A DNA stretch of 64,000 nt from Bubalus kerabau (GCF_029407905.1 NC_073646.1:11178001-11242000), one strand, 5' to 3'. Shown: positions 22,290-34,300, counted from the stretch's first letter. Notes: generated by a model from the letters alone, not told the origin. Translations and numbers: made by a program.

Positions 22290-22545
22290 GGGCTTCCCTG
22301 GTGGCTCAGTGGTAAAGAATCCACCTGCCAATGCAGGCGACATGGGTTGGATCCCTGATCCAGGAAGATCCCACTTGCCTCGGAGCAACTAAGACCATGT
22401 ACCACAACTACTAAAGCCCATGTGCCCTAGAGGTTAGACTGCACGACAAGAGAAGCCACCCCAATGAGAAGACCGCATGCTGCAACCAGAGAAAAGCCTG
22501 AGCAGCAACGAACACCCCAGCACAGCCAAAAATAAATTAAAAAGA
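22290..22545 (+). mobile_element. CHR-type SINE
   Basis: gggcttccctggtggctcagtggtaaag through gcacagccaaaaataaattaaaaag. Confidence 0.92.
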
Positions 22546-22859
22546 AAAAAGGAAGAAACACTTAACCTAAGTCAGATAAACACACCTGGCTTACTTTAAC
22601 CTTTCTCTGCAGTCTTATGCACTGTGGTTTCAGATGTGCAATAATTTGTACAATGGTTTATTCCCAAGTGTGCCTTAAGCAGAACAACTTTTTTTTCTAT
22701 ATAGTTCTTTGCCTTAAAAAAGTATGTAATTGAAATTTAAGCAAACTTCTATTTTGTATATTGGTAAACTACAAAGTTAAAAAATGAACATTTTGTGGTG
22801 TTTGTATTTTGCATACTCAAGGTGAGAACTGTTTTAAATAAACCTATAGTATTTTATCT

Positions 22860-23000
22860 GAAAATACTTAAAAGTACATTTTTATTTACTTAAAAGTAAA
22901 TAAAAATAATCAATCAATAAATAAAAATAACAAAAAATAAAATAGAAATAACCAAAAATAAATAAATAAATAAAAACATAAATAAATAAAAATAACCACT
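22860..23000. repeat. A-rich (AAATA)n low-complexity tract
   Basis: Runs of taaa/aataaata over about 140 bases, including local duplications of cttaaaagtaaataaaaataa and ataaccacttagag. Confidence 0.85.
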
Positions 23001-23133
23001 TAGAGTTATTTAACCACTTAGAGCCTGGGAAAAGTGAGTGACCTCTGCCCCAGCCACAGGTCAGGAACCATAGAGGTGCTCACTTTCTATCTCCTGCTCG
23101 CTGTGACCTGGGGTAGAGCACTGTCCTTCCCCA

Positions 23134-23701
23134 TGAGAAATGGAATATTTCCCGCCATATCAGTAAACAGGGGATGCTGCAGTCATCAGTGATTGCAGCC
23201 ACCACCAACGGTGACCCCTGAGAAGACAGGGAAAGAAGCCCGCCATCTAATAGCCGTCAGACTGCAGCCAGTCCCTACCGTGAGTCCTAAGGAAACCCAG
23301 GATGTGAAAACAGGATACTGGCCCCAGATACGAGATGTATACCAAAGGAATGATTTCAGTGAGCCCAGACTCCTGCATCTACCCATACACAGAAAAGCTC
23401 TAAGTTCCTTAAAATACCTGGTTTTCCTTTAATTAGCAATACTCTTTTGACATTCAGTCTACCCGCCTTTTGTTGCAAAAAAAATTTGTTTTTTTGCTTC
23501 CCTGGGATTTTTTTAAATTTATTTTTTAATTGAATGCTGCAAATCTTCTATATAACCTGGCTCCCCCACCACTTTGCCTCCTCAAAGCAGTTCTCTCACG
23601 GTTACTTGAGATGCTGCCTCCCAGGCTTGGAGACCTAAAAATTCCCGCCAAATAAAACATAATTCTCAACTTTTAGGCCATGAATATTTTTTAAGTCGAC
23701 A
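23134..23701 (+). mobile_element. Solo LTR, family A (copy 2)
   Basis: Same start tgagaaatgg, the same body (cagtaaacaggggatgctgc, gatttcagtgagcccagactcctgcatct) and the same AATAAA (23651-23656) as copy 1. TATA-like tatataa at 23549. A T/A-rich insert of about 50 bases lies at 23478-23530. Confidence 0.7.
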
Positions 23702-24745
23702 CCCAGCTGATTGCAAAGCAGCCTACCTCCACTGTTTCTGCAGATAATACATTTGTGACTTTATTTCATTTGCGCAAATGTATGGAAACTATACCTTTAA
23801 TCAAAACAACCCTGGGTTTTCTCCCCAGAGTGGGAGCTTGGGCCTATTTCAGATAGTCATAGTCCGCATATTCTAAATTTAATACACCAGCTCCACCCCT
23901 CCCCACCCCCAGACACCACTTCACAATCAAAGATCCAATCCCCCTTCCATCTGATGTTAGGAGCCCAGCTTCAGCTGGGAGTGAGCGAGCTGAGCTGCCT
24001 GGTCAAGCAACCAGCCAGCCCCAAATGAAAGGAGTTAAACTTTGCATCACTTCCTACAGCCAATAAAGCACTGACTTGCCCCCTGGGAACCAGCACCCTG
24101 GGAGGGATCAGCCCAGATGTGAGGCTTTTCTCACTTACTGAGGGAGCCCCCCCAAAAAGTCTATGGCAGTTTATGGACCCTGAGCTGGTGAGGGGAGGGG
24201 AGGGGAGTGGATGCTCTGAGTCCAGTGGGGTCATAGCAGGGGCACCCGAGGCAGGCCCCTGCCCTCGACCCCAGATAAAGAGGAGGAATGCAGGCGTGCA
24301 GAGCAGCCTGGAGGGTCTGGGCCTGGTCTGCAGTTCCCCTCAGAGACTGCAATTCATTGGCTGTCACCAAACACGCCAGGGAGCACAGCTCCTCTCCATC
24401 CTCCCCCAGGGATGGGGTTGGGGTGCTGTCAGGTAGGGACTTTGTCATTACTTGACCAGGCCTGAAAAAAATTTACACTTGGGCTTCTCGAGGACCCAGA
24501 GTCCTCAGCCCAGGGTCTGCTGAAGGAGACTGCTCAACATTCTTACTTAGCCTTGGAACAAAGGCATCCACCCCTTGGGTTTGCCCAGCACAGCCCCGCT
24601 TCACACCCGTTGCCTGGTATAATCATAAACAACAGCCCCTTTCACCCTCCAAAGTTCCAAGCTCGGCTTGCCACCATAATAAAAGACTTTTCACTGACAA
24701 ATGGCGCCCAGCTAATTCTTTCTTGAACAGCCGCTACAATGAGTA
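23702..24745. other. Repeat-poor intergenic block
   Basis: Mostly unique sequence with a purine run gaggggaggggaggggagtgg at 24189. No supported gene. ORFs on both strands lack recognisable domains. Confidence 0.4.
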
Positions 24746-24769
24746 GTCGTTTTAGACCCATAAATTCCT

Positions 24770-25320
24770 TAGAAAACAGTAGGCATCACAGAAGAACGGA
24801 TAAACGAGATGTGGTATATCCACACAAGGGAAGATTATCTGACCATCCAAAGGAACGCAGTACCAGCACGTGCCACAAGGATAAACCTCAGAAATGTGCT
24901 AAGAGAAAAGCCAGATGCAAAAACCCACATACTATACAATCCCACTGAGTCTATGGACATGAGTTTGAGCATACTCCAGGAGATAGTGAAGGACAGGAAA
25001 CCCTGGTGTGCTGCAGTCCATGGGGTGCAATGAGTTGGACACAACTGAGCAAGTACAGGAATACAAGTGTACAATTACAAGCATAAGAAAAGTCCAGAAT
25101 GGGCCAATCTGTAGAGACAACATAGCTTAGTGGTTGGTTAGGTCTAGGAGTGGGTGAGTGTCTTTCAGGGGTAAGAGAAATGTTAAGACAGATTGTGGTG
25201 ATACTTGCAAAATTCTGTGAATATGCTTAAAAAAAAAAACTGAATTGCACACTTTAAGAGGGTGGATAACATGGTATGTAAATTACATCTCAATAAAGCT
25301 GTTACCAAAAGCATACAAAC
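24770..25320 (+). mobile_element. L1 3' end interrupted by a BovB tail
   Basis: acggataaacgagatgtggtatatccacacaa ... acatctcaataaagctgtta is L1. The segment 24955-25050 (ctatggacatgagtttgagc ... gttggacacaactgagc) is a BovB tail inserted in it. Confidence 0.78.
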
Positions 25321-25960
25321 AAGTTCTTACCCAGAAGCCCCCCGTCAGTAGCTGTTTGCAGAAAAGACTCTCCAGTGGCGTCTGAGCACGTCTCTGTATT
25401 TGGCAGACGGGTCCTCCCAGAACCTTCTCCCCCATCACCTGCTACTCAGAGACCCATCAGCCATTGCACCAGCGTCTCAGCTTTCTATTAACCTGGTCCC
25501 AACCTCCATCGCCTCCAAACAGACACACCTGCCTGGTATTCCATTCACAACAGCTGCGAGCTAATAAGTGAGCTCAGTGAGGAGCTCAAGCATTTATTTG
25601 TTTCTGCTTTCAGGGGATGGGCTCCATTAATCATGACCCAAAGAAAAAATGCTTTGCCTCGGGCCAGTGAATGTAAAAGAGTCACTGTAAAGGCGGCATT
25701 CACGGGCCAGGCAGGGAGGGAGGCGACCCCCATGGCCCACCTATGAAAAGAACGTGGGGGCTTTCAGATGAATGCAGAGGTGGCTCCATCCTCATGTAAG
25801 CCGAGTGGGCTGACGCAGGCCATGCCTGAAAGCAGATGGCTGGGAGGGAACCCAGGTGGCCGGTTCTTGTTTAGTTCAGTCCAGCAGTCCCCAACCTCCA
25901 GGATATAATACCCGATGCTCTGAGGTGGCGCTGACATAATAATACTAGAAATAAAGTGCA
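25320..25960. other. Gene-free stretch
   Basis: Unique sequence without a supported coding frame or young repeat. Confidence 0.4.
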
Positions 25961-25966
25961 CAGTGG

Positions 25967-26160
25967 CTTCCTTGGTGGCTCAGATGGTAAAGAATCTGAC
26001 TGCAACGCAGGAGACTCAGATTCAATATCTGGGTCAGGCAGATTCCCTGGAGAAGGGAATGACAACCCACTCGTCTTCTTCCTGGAGAATTCCATGGACA
26101 GAAGAGGCTGGCAGGCTACAGTCCTTGGGGTCGCAAAGAATCTAATACAACACACGTGAA
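25967..26160 (+). mobile_element. Bov-tA SINE
   Basis: ggcttccttggtggctcagatggtaaag ... tccttggggtcgcaaagaatc. Confidence 0.9.
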
Positions 26161-26284
26161 ATGCACAGTAAAGGTGCATCCTGAAACCATCCTCCCCACT
26201 CCCCGGTCAGTGGAAAATTGTCTTCCATAAAACTTGTCCCTAGTACCAAAAAGTTTGGGACTGCTGGTTTAGTCTACCTGCTAG

Positions 26285-26757
26285 GTTATTCTGACCCTGT
26301 TTATCAAAGCTGGAAACTGCCTGGTCCTGAGACTCCTGTGTTAGGGGAAACAGACTGAAGCCACTCATCCTGGCCAGGCACCATAGTATTATAACTATTT
26401 GCATGAGTTACTTTACGACAGGAGAACCTAGTAAGGAACACAGAACTAATGAGCCACCACCAACCGGAAGAGATCCGGAAAGGACAAAAGGAGACACCAC
26501 GTGTCTTACCACCTCCTTCTCGCCGGTATCCATCTTGGTTGAGCAACGCGTGCCCCACCAGGAAGGACCCTGAGTCAGAGTGATTGACCAAAGACAACCG
26601 AGGAACTAATTCCATTACCATAAAACCCGAGACTGCAAGCCACATGGCAGAGCAGTTCTCCTGGGTTCCCACACCCTCCTGCTCTCTGCCCGGGCTTCCC
26701 CTTCCCAATAAAGTCTCTTGCTTTGTCAGCACATGTGTCTCCTCGGACAACTTATGT
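26285..26757 (+). mobile_element. Solo LTR, family B (copy 1)
   Basis: U3 followed by cataaaacccgag (TATA-like), a C/T-rich stretch, AATAAA at 26707-26712 and gtctcttgctttgtcagcac, as in gammaretroviral-type LTRs. Diverged copy of the element at 33850-34300. No viral genes adjoin. Confidence 0.62.
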
Positions 26758-27389
26758 CAGAATATTAGACAAGAGCCCACTCTTAGGCCCTGGAAGCGGT
26801 CCCCCTTCCTGCAACACTTGAACGCCAAGCCTGTGTCCTGAAGGATTTCCTTGCTCACCCAGGAGCTTGCCTCTGATACCCTAAGAGAGCCAGCCCGTGG
26901 AATGTTCCAGCATGTTCTGGCATGTTCCAGAGCCTTCCCTTGAATCTGTGCATTTCCCAGCACAGACTTTTAGAACTGGAAGGATCAGCCTGCATCTTTT
27001 TAGAGAAGAGAGGAACTCAGCCCAGGAAGTTGAAATGATACACCTCAGCCGTACAGCAGGTTGCACGTGGCTCAGTGACAGTTCTGGATGGAGCTGCTTT
27101 CAGTTCTTCTGCTTCGCAAATTCAACAAGCTCATATGGCATACTTACTGTAACCCTGCACTGTACCAGTTCCAAAGACAGCAGTACTGAGGTTCAGCCCT
27201 CAAATTCTATCCTTGCTTTAAAAATATTACTTAAATACATGTTATGTTTCTTATTACACTGAATGGTCATGACCTCATTTACAGATCCAATTTATGCTGC
27301 ATTCACGAATTCAGTCCAGTCCCTTCCTACCAACTATCACTTTATACAAATTGGCACTTTTTTTAAAAAATTGGGATGAAACCTTTCTA

Positions 27390-27595
27390 ACATAAAATTA
27401 GCTATTGTAAGCCAGTGGGAGTTTGCTGTATGACTCAGGGAACCCAAAATGGGTGCTCTGTGAAAACCAAGAGGGATGGGAGGCGGGTATAAGAGGGAGG
27501 GGGCATGTGTATACCCATGACCAATTCATGTTATGTATGGCAAAAATTGTCACAATACTGTAATTATCCTACAATTAAAAATAAGACTTAAAAAA
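27390..27595 (+). mobile_element. Artiodactyl L1 3' tail
   Basis: gggagtttgctgtatgactcagggaaccc ... ttatcctacaattaaaaataag, the common ruminant L1 3' end. Confidence 0.7.
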
Positions 27596-28200
27596 ATTAG
27601 CTGTTGTAAAGTGAACAAGTCAATGGCATTTAGTACATTTCATGATGTACAACCACCCCCTCTATCTAGTTCCAGAATATTTTCATCACTCCCAAAGGAG
27701 ACCCCATGTCTTTTAAGTACTCTCCCTCCTCACCTGCGGAGAAGGCAATAGCACCCCACTCCAGTACTCTTGCCTGGAAAATCCCATGGACGGAGGAGCC
27801 TGGTGGGCTGCAGTCCATGGGGTCACTAAGAGTCAGACACGACTGAGCGACTTCCCTTTCATTTTTCACTTTCATGCATTGGAGAAGGAAATGGCAACCC
27901 ACTGTTCTTGCCTGGAGAATTCCAGGGACGGGGGAGCCTGGTGGGCTGCCGTCTATGGGGTCACAGAGTCAGACATGACTGAAGCGACTTAGAAGCAGCA
28001 GCAGCAGCAGCAGCAGCAGCTCTTCACCTGCAACCAATCTGTGCTCAGTCTCTACGAAGTTACCTATTCTGGACATTTCATACCAATGGACTCATATAGG
28101 ACTTGGCCTTTGTGACTGGCGTCTTTCACTGAGTGCCGCATTGTCAAGGTTCGTCCACATGGTAGCAGGAGTCTGTGCTCTGTTCCTTTTGATGGAAATG
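27596..28200 (-). mobile_element. L1M fragment (antisense), split by a Bov-tA2
   Basis: agtgaacaagtcaatggcatttagtac ... tttcatcactcccaaaggagacccc, resuming at 28030 with ctgtgctcagtctctacg and ggcgtctttcactgagtgc. Confidence 0.72.
27738..28020 (+). mobile_element. Bov-tA2 dimeric SINE with (CAG)8 tail
   Basis: Both units present. The tail at 27995-28020 is an uninterrupted run of about eight CAG repeats. Imperfect flanking copies of tcctcacctgc / tcttcacctgc suggest the target-site duplication. Confidence 0.92.
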
Positions 28201-28204
28201 TTTT

Positions 28205-28395
28205 TTTTAATTTTTTAAATTTGATTATTTATTTGGCTGCACCAATCTTGGTTGTGGCACATGGGATCTTTTCTGTTGTGGCATGAACACTCTTAGTCGT
28301 GGCATGTGAGATCTAGTTCCCTGACCAGGGATCAAACCCCAGCCCCCTGCATTAGGAGTGTGGAGTCTTAGCCACTGGACATCAGGGGAGTCTTG
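28205..28395 (-). mobile_element. CHR-type SINE
   Basis: Inverted: tttggctgcaccaatcttggttgtggcac ... gaccagggatcaaacccc ... gccactggacatcagggg. Confidence 0.85.
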
Positions 28396-28427
28396 GAAAT
28401 GGGCATATTTTATGTTTTAAAGACAGG

Positions 28428-28530
28428 TGCAACCCACTCCAGTATTCTTGCCAGAAAAATCCCATGGACAGAGCCTGGTGGGCTACAGCCCAAGAGGTCA
28501 CAGAGAGTCAGACACGACTGAGCAACTGAG
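28428..28530 (+). mobile_element. Bov-tA fragment
   Basis: caacccactccagtattcttgcc ... gagtcagacacgactgagcaactgagc. Confidence 0.88.
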
Positions 28531-28534
28531 CACT

Positions 28535-29205
28535 CACGTGGACAGTGAAGGACACCCCACCTCCCAAACACAGGAAACGTTGGATTCAGCCCATGTGCTT
28601 AGCCCAGGGGGCTCTTAGTGGGGTGATTCTGTCCCCGTGGGAACACTAAGAAACATCTGGAGTTTTTGGTTGTCACGACTGGGGCATGTGCTTCTGGTAT
28701 CTGGTGAGTAGGGGTCAGGGATGCTCCTCAACATCCAACAAGGCACAGGACAGCCCCCACCCAAGATCTGGACCCAGACACCAATAGTGCCGAGAGTGGG
28801 CCCCTCCCTTGGGCTGACTTTAGTTCCTCCTCTCGGGCTGATCTGGCCCCAGGCCATATGGAGCAGCATTTCTTAAACTCACCTACCCTTAGGAACCAGC
28901 TGGGTGCTTTTATATAAAAATACATATTCCTGGGGCCCTTCCCAGGCCTTCTGAATCCAAATCTCTGAGCAAAAGCCCCAGAAATCTATATTTAAAAAGA
29001 CCAAGGTATATTTTATTAATAGTATCAGAAGTCCTCACTGAGCTGTGGGTCGCTCAGCAGCTTATTCTGTGTCTCTGTTATTATTTTATCTGTAAACTGG
29101 TGAAGATGTTTTCTTCCATCTGGAAGAGTTCTTGTCTTGGCGAAGGCTATAGAAGTGTTCTACACAAGATAACTTTATCATAACATGTAAAACAATCCTA
29201 AAATG
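28535..29205. other. Gene-free stretch
   Basis: Unique or strongly decayed sequence. No supported coding frame. Confidence 0.4.
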
Positions 29206-29211
29206 ATGCAA

Positions 29212-29402
29212 GGAAAGTGAAGTCACTCAGTCGTGTCCAACTCTTTGCGACCCCATGGATTGTAGCCCTACCAGGCTCCTCTGGCAAGAATACTGGAGTG
29301 GGTTGCCATTTCCTTCTCCAGGAGATCTTCCCAACCCAGGGACTGAACCCAGGTCTCCCACATTGTAGGCAGATGCTTTAACGTCTGAGCCCCCAGGGAG
29401 TC
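29212..29402 (-). mobile_element. Bov-tA SINE
   Basis: Inverted: gtgaagtcactcagtcgtgtcc ... tttaacgtctgagcccccagggagtcc. Confidence 0.9.
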
Positions 29403-29459
29403 CAAATGATGAAGTTCTTACCTAAACTCCCCAAGACCAAGGAGGCTGTCTCCTTGCAC

Positions 29460-29668
29460 ATTGTTGCTGTTATTCAGTGGCTAAGTCGTGTTCTACGCTG
29501 AGGACCATGGCCCGTCAGGCTCCTCTGTCCATCGGATTTCCCAGGCAAGAATACTGGAGTGGCTTGCCATTTCCTTCTCCAGGGGACTCCTCCCGAACTA
29601 AGGATCCAAGCCGAATCTCCTTCATTGGCAGGCTAATTATTTACTACTGAACCACCTGGGAAGACCTC
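29460..29668 (-). mobile_element. Bov-tA SINE
   Basis: Inverted: ttgttgctgttattcagtggctaagtcg ... tactactgaaccacctgggaag. Confidence 0.88.
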
Positions 29669-29930
29669 CCTGCACATTACACGCTCAGTAAACCTTTACT
29701 GAAAGAAGGGAGGCAAGATTGACTCTATCCCATAAACAGTAGACCAGGGCCTTTGACCTGTATCCACATGTAGACTTCCCTGGGCCCCTCTGTCCTTAAA
29801 ACTATTCCTATATTGAAAGGTATATTTTAAGGCTGCATTGATAGGAAGAGCAATATAGTCCAGGTTAGAGTCATTATTATATGTTCATTATTATTTTATT
29901 CAGGCTTTTCCCTCCTAGTAAAAAATTTTA

Positions 29931-30250
29931 GGGCTTCCCTGGTGGCTAAAGAATCCACCTGCCAATTCAGGAGATACAGGTTTGATTTCTGGTCCAGGAA
30001 GATCCCAAATGCTACAGAGCAACAAAGCTCGTGTACCACAACTATTGAGCCTGCGCTCCAGATCCTGGGGTCTGCAGTACTGCCCACGAACTGCAACCAC
30101 TGACGTCTGCACACCCTAGAGCCTGTGCTCCCAACAAGAGGCCACCGCAATGAGCAGCCCCTCCCCGCTCTCGGCAGCTAGAGAAAAGCCCACACAGCAA
30201 CAAACCCCCAGCATGGCCAAAAATAAATAAATACAGTTTAAAAAATATTT
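29931..30250 (+). mobile_element. Full-length CHR-type SINE
   Basis: gggcttccctggtggctaaagaatccacc through cagcatggccaaaaataaataaatacag. Confidence 0.92.
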
Positions 30251-30737
30251 TAAAAATCGTACATTTCCCCGAGCCCCTAACAATATCAAATGCCCCAGGT
30301 GCCCAGTAGGGAAGTCGGCCCCACCCTGGGAGGTTCTGATCCAGTTGGTCTGGAGTGTGGCCAGACCACACAGGTTTGTAAAGGCTCCCCCAGCCCAGGC
30401 TGAGTGCGATGGGCAGACCTGGTCCTGCAGTGGAGGGTTCAGGAAGTCTTTCTCAAGCAGAGTCACCTGTCTACCATGGGGAGTGACTGACAAGGTCAGG
30501 GAGGCCAGGCATGTTCACGCCCATGCCGTATTGCAAGTAGTTTACGTGTAGGAAGTGGAAAAACCACTGTTCTCACCTTCTCAGTCCCTGAGATCAGCAA
30601 GGTGACAGCCATTCCCTGCTGGGTTGGTTGGCCTGAAGTCCTTGGAGGCCTCGCAAGCTCGGGGACTGAAGGGAAACCCGGAGGGAATGCAGCTCTGAGT
30701 AGCTCTGTCACTTCTCTCTCCCTGCAAGTGTGCACGC

Positions 30738-31790
30738 ACGCACGCACACACACACACACAGAACCACTCACGGTGACTACAGAGAAACACACATCACAGA
30801 CACCTAGAACTACCCCTCCGCAAACATCCACCAACACACACACATACACACACAAGTCCAGACCCCAGGCACCCTCACAGGGACTACACACACACACACC
30901 AATGAAGCCCAGACACACACATACACACACACACGCACACACACTGACGAAGCCCAGACACACACACCAATGAAGCCCAGACACACACATACACACACAC
31001 ACGCACACACACTGATGAAGCCCAGACACACACAGACACACACACACACACACAGACACACACAAGTCCAGACCCCCATGCACTCTCACAGAGACTACAC
31101 ACACACACACACACACACTGATGAAGCCCAGACACACACACACACTGATGAAGCCCAGACACACACACACACACACACACACACACCGATGAAGCCCAGA
31201 CACACACACACACACCGCGATGAAGCCCAGACACACACACACACGCACACACACTGACGAAGCCCAGACACACACACACACGCACACACACTGACGAAGC
31301 CCAGACACACACACACACACACACACCCCGATGAAACCCAGACACACACACACACGCACACACACTGATGAAGCCCAGACACACACATACACACACAAGT
31401 CCAGACCCCCATGCACTCTCACAGAGACTACACACACACACACACACACACATTGATGAAGCCCAGACACACACACACACACACTGATGAAGCCCAGATA
31501 CACACACACACACACACACACCGATGAAGCCCAGACACACACACACACACCGCGATGAAGCCCAGACACACACACACACGCACACACACTGACGAAGCCC
31601 AGACACACACACACACGCACACACACTGACGAAGCCCAGACACACACACACACACACACACACACCCCGATGAAACCCAGACACACACACACACGCACAC
31701 ACACTGACGAAGCCCAGACACACACACACACACGCACACACACTGACGAAGCCCAGACACACACACACACACATACACACACCCAGAGCT
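30738..31790. repeat. Complex CA-rich tandem array with higher-order structure
   Basis: Units of (CA)n joined by gatgaagcccaga or gacgaagcccaga spacers, about 30-40 bases each, repeat some 20 times. A longer landmark (caagtccagaccc...actctcacagagactac) recurs at 30853, 31063 and 31396; the last two are 333 bases apart and are followed by closely matching unit series. The 428-codon minus-strand frame over it is pure CVCVC repeat translation, not a gene. Confidence 0.95.
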
Positions 31791-31799
31791 CATCTACAA

Positions 31800-32158
31800 C
31801 TTTAGGACAGACAGCAGGAAGAAGATGAAATGAGGAAGAAAATACCTAGTTAGAAAAACCACAAAGCAGGAAAAAGTAAACCAATACAACCACAGCTTAT
31901 GTGTGGAATCTATAAAGTAAACAAAAGAATATAACAAAATGGAAACACTGACAGACACAGAGAGCAAACCAATGGTTAGTAGTTCGGAGAAGGAAGTGGG
32001 GAGGGACAAGATGGGGTGGGGGATTAAGAGGCACCAACTACTAAATATAAAACAAATAAGCTACAAGGATATGCTGGACAGCACAGGAATATAGCCCACA
32101 TTTTATAATCATGCAATTTATTGAACCACGGTTATACAACTGAAACTAACTCTAAGTA
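31800..32158 (+). mobile_element. Artiodactyl L1 3' end
   Basis: acactgacagacacagagagcaaacc ... aaatgggg-type segment, gctacaaggatatgctggacagcacaggaatatagcc, cacggttatacaactgaaactaac. Confidence 0.72.
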
Positions 32159-32161
32159 ACT

Positions 32162-32385
32162 ATGTGTATGTGCATTCAGTCAGTTGTGTCTGACTCTTTG
32201 CAACCCCACGGACTGTAGCCCACCAGGCTCTTCTGTCCAGGGGATTTTCCAGGCAAGAGTACTGGAGTGGGTTGCCATTTCCTACTCCAGGGGATCTCCT
32301 GGACCCAGGGATTGAACGCACGTCTCTTATGTCTCCTGCATTGGCAAGCAGATTCTTTATCACTAGCACCACCTGGGAAGCCCAA
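32162..32385 (-). mobile_element. Bov-tA SINE
   Basis: Inverted: tgcattcagtcagttgtgtctgac ... tatcactagcaccacctgggaagccc. Confidence 0.92.
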
Positions 32386-32402
32386 ATTCACTATACTTCC
32401 TT

Positions 32403-32422
32403 TAAAAAAAAAAAAAAAAAAA
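32403..32422 (+). repeat. Poly(A) tract
   Basis: About 20 A residues. It sits just right of the inverted Bov-tA and continues the L1 at 31800-32158. Confidence 0.9.
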
Positions 32423-32854
32423 GGCCCTCAGTGAAACTAGGGAAAGTGTCTCTAAATCACATCATTGCGGGCAGCAGTGATCAGATTCCACTGATGAAAC
32501 CGATGAGTTCAGAGTCCCCACCCCTATCCCACCCCCAACACCCCTCCCCGACACTCACCCCCAGCTGCTGGGAGCTCCCTGCTTGTGTAAGGGTTTCAAG
32601 TTCAAGCATGTGCAGAAAGGGGAGACCTCAACCCACCACCCCTCCATCAGGCTTATGATAAGGGTTTTTATTTTCCTCCCACTTTAATTTTAGACATGAA
32701 CAAGAAATGCAGATTATGGCTTAGAAAATAACCTTAAAGAGTTGTTAGGGTTCTTACTTCCCCAGTTCTCTCTGCTGGGACAGCTCCCACCCCTCCCACG
32801 CCCAGAACCAAGCAAAAGTAACATCCCCACTGAAAGCAAAAAAGTAGTGCAAGT

Positions 32855-33053
32855 GTTAAGTCACTCAGTCATGTCCGACTCTTTGCAACCCTATGGCCTG
32901 TAGCTCGCCAGGCTCCTCTGTCCATGGGATTCTACAGGCAAGAATGCTAGAGTGGGTAACCATTCCCTTCTCCAGGGGATCTTAATCCAGCAATCAAACC
33001 CGTCTCCTGAAGTGCAGGTGGATTCTTAAACATCTGAGCCACCAGGGAAACCC
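32855..33053 (-). mobile_element. Bov-tA SINE
   Basis: Inverted: gttaagtcactcagtcatgtccg ... cttaaacatctgagccaccagggaaacc. Confidence 0.9.
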
Positions 33054-33059
33054 TAGAAC

Positions 33060-33845
33060 TGATTGTCAAGTGTTTCTCACTTTCCCTTTTCTCCACCAGA
33101 CTCTTATTGAGGATACTCGGGTTCGAGGGGACCGTGGGCAGGCGCCTGGGAGAACCCTGTGGCCCTCTGGGCCAACGGGACATTTTCTACTGACCACACT
33201 TGGCCAGAATCCACCCACTTACTCGAAGCCGGCCTTGCTCTTCCTGGTATCAAGGGGAAATCCGGAGACAGGAGCTAGAGAAAATGGTTAGGTTTCATTC
33301 TTCCAAAGAAAATGGAAGGCATCCAGCGATTCTACCCAGAGAGGGAGACAGAGCAAATGAAATCACGCAAAGACACAGAACAGAAATGAACTTTCCTAAC
33401 ACAGCTTTCAGACTCCTCTGGCACTGAAACATAAAGGCTGCCCCCTGGGCAGAAGAAAACATCAGAATGACTGGATAATTTGAGAGGATGAGGTGCCCTT
33501 CCCCCACAAGTAAAATCACTACAGTCGGCTATTTTCCTCCACTTTTCCCTCCTGGTTTGTAACAGGTTGGAAGTGTTAGGTTTTCTTATTTGATGTCTCT
33601 CTCTCCCCCTCTACCATCAGTTCCATGAGGCAGAGGTCAGTGCTCCCACCCCGCCCTTTACTGTTTCCCGTGCTGGGCACACAGGTAAACAAAGAATCAA
33701 CAGTTGAACCTCTCAGAGGCCACACAGGGAGCCGAGATACACCGTCCACCCCTCCTCCTTTTTCAGGCTCAGTGGGAGTGCGGCAGGCGGTAGATGGGTC
33801 CCCCCAGGGTAAAGCGGTGGGAGATTCACACGCCGTGGTCCGAAA
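33060..33845. other. Gene-free stretch
   Basis: Unique-looking sequence. ORFs of up to 147 codons start here but show no recognisable domain or splice context. Confidence 0.4.
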
Positions 33846-33849
33846 CTCC

Positions 33850-34300
33850 AAGATGAGACTAGCTGGACAATTACGGGAGAAGGCTAGGCCCTGTCCAGAT
33901 CACATAAGTCTCTTTCCTGAAGTCAGGAGACCTTCCCAATCACACATACACAGAAAGGCTCCTTGGAGACCAAAGGGGAGTTGTGTCAAGGGACGTTCCA
34001 CCCAGAGGCCTTTTAGGTCGGATCCATCTTTGTTAAGAGATGCATGCGCACACATGGGAGGATCCTGAGATATAGAAAATATGGGGAGTGAGCCAGGCAA
34101 ACCAAAATGATTAACCAAAGAAAACCCGGAAGAAATACCCCATAAAAGTGATTCAAGCTGCCACGAGGGCACAAGTCTCGCCCCCCAAGTCCGCTCATGT
34201 GCCATCTACATGTACTGCACTTGTTTCTCCCCTCTTAATAAATACTTTACTTTGCTCACTACTTCCTGTCTTTTCTGCAGGAGCCAGGGCCCTTGTCGCT
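33850..34300 (+). mobile_element. Solo LTR, family B (copy 2)
   Basis: Shares gatccatcttt-gtt, ggatcctgag and gattaaccaaagaaaacccgg with the LTR at 26285-26757. TATA-like ataaaag at 34142-34148; AATAAA at 34237-34242, followed by ctttgctcacta. No viral genes adjoin. Confidence 0.62.

Noticed and set aside
17072..23701. A complete provirus bounded by the two family-A LTRs
   Set aside because: No gag, pol or env frames, no primer-binding site after the left LTR, and the interval is filled with unrelated repeats.
30496..31793. Minus-strand ORF of 428 codons (and overlapping frames of 298 and 121)
   Set aside because: They translate the (GT)n array as CVCVC/LGFISVC repeats; the openness follows from the repeat, not from coding selection.
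33625..34068. 147-codon plus-strand ORF
   Set aside because: It runs into a solo LTR and shows no domain; no splice or start context supports it.
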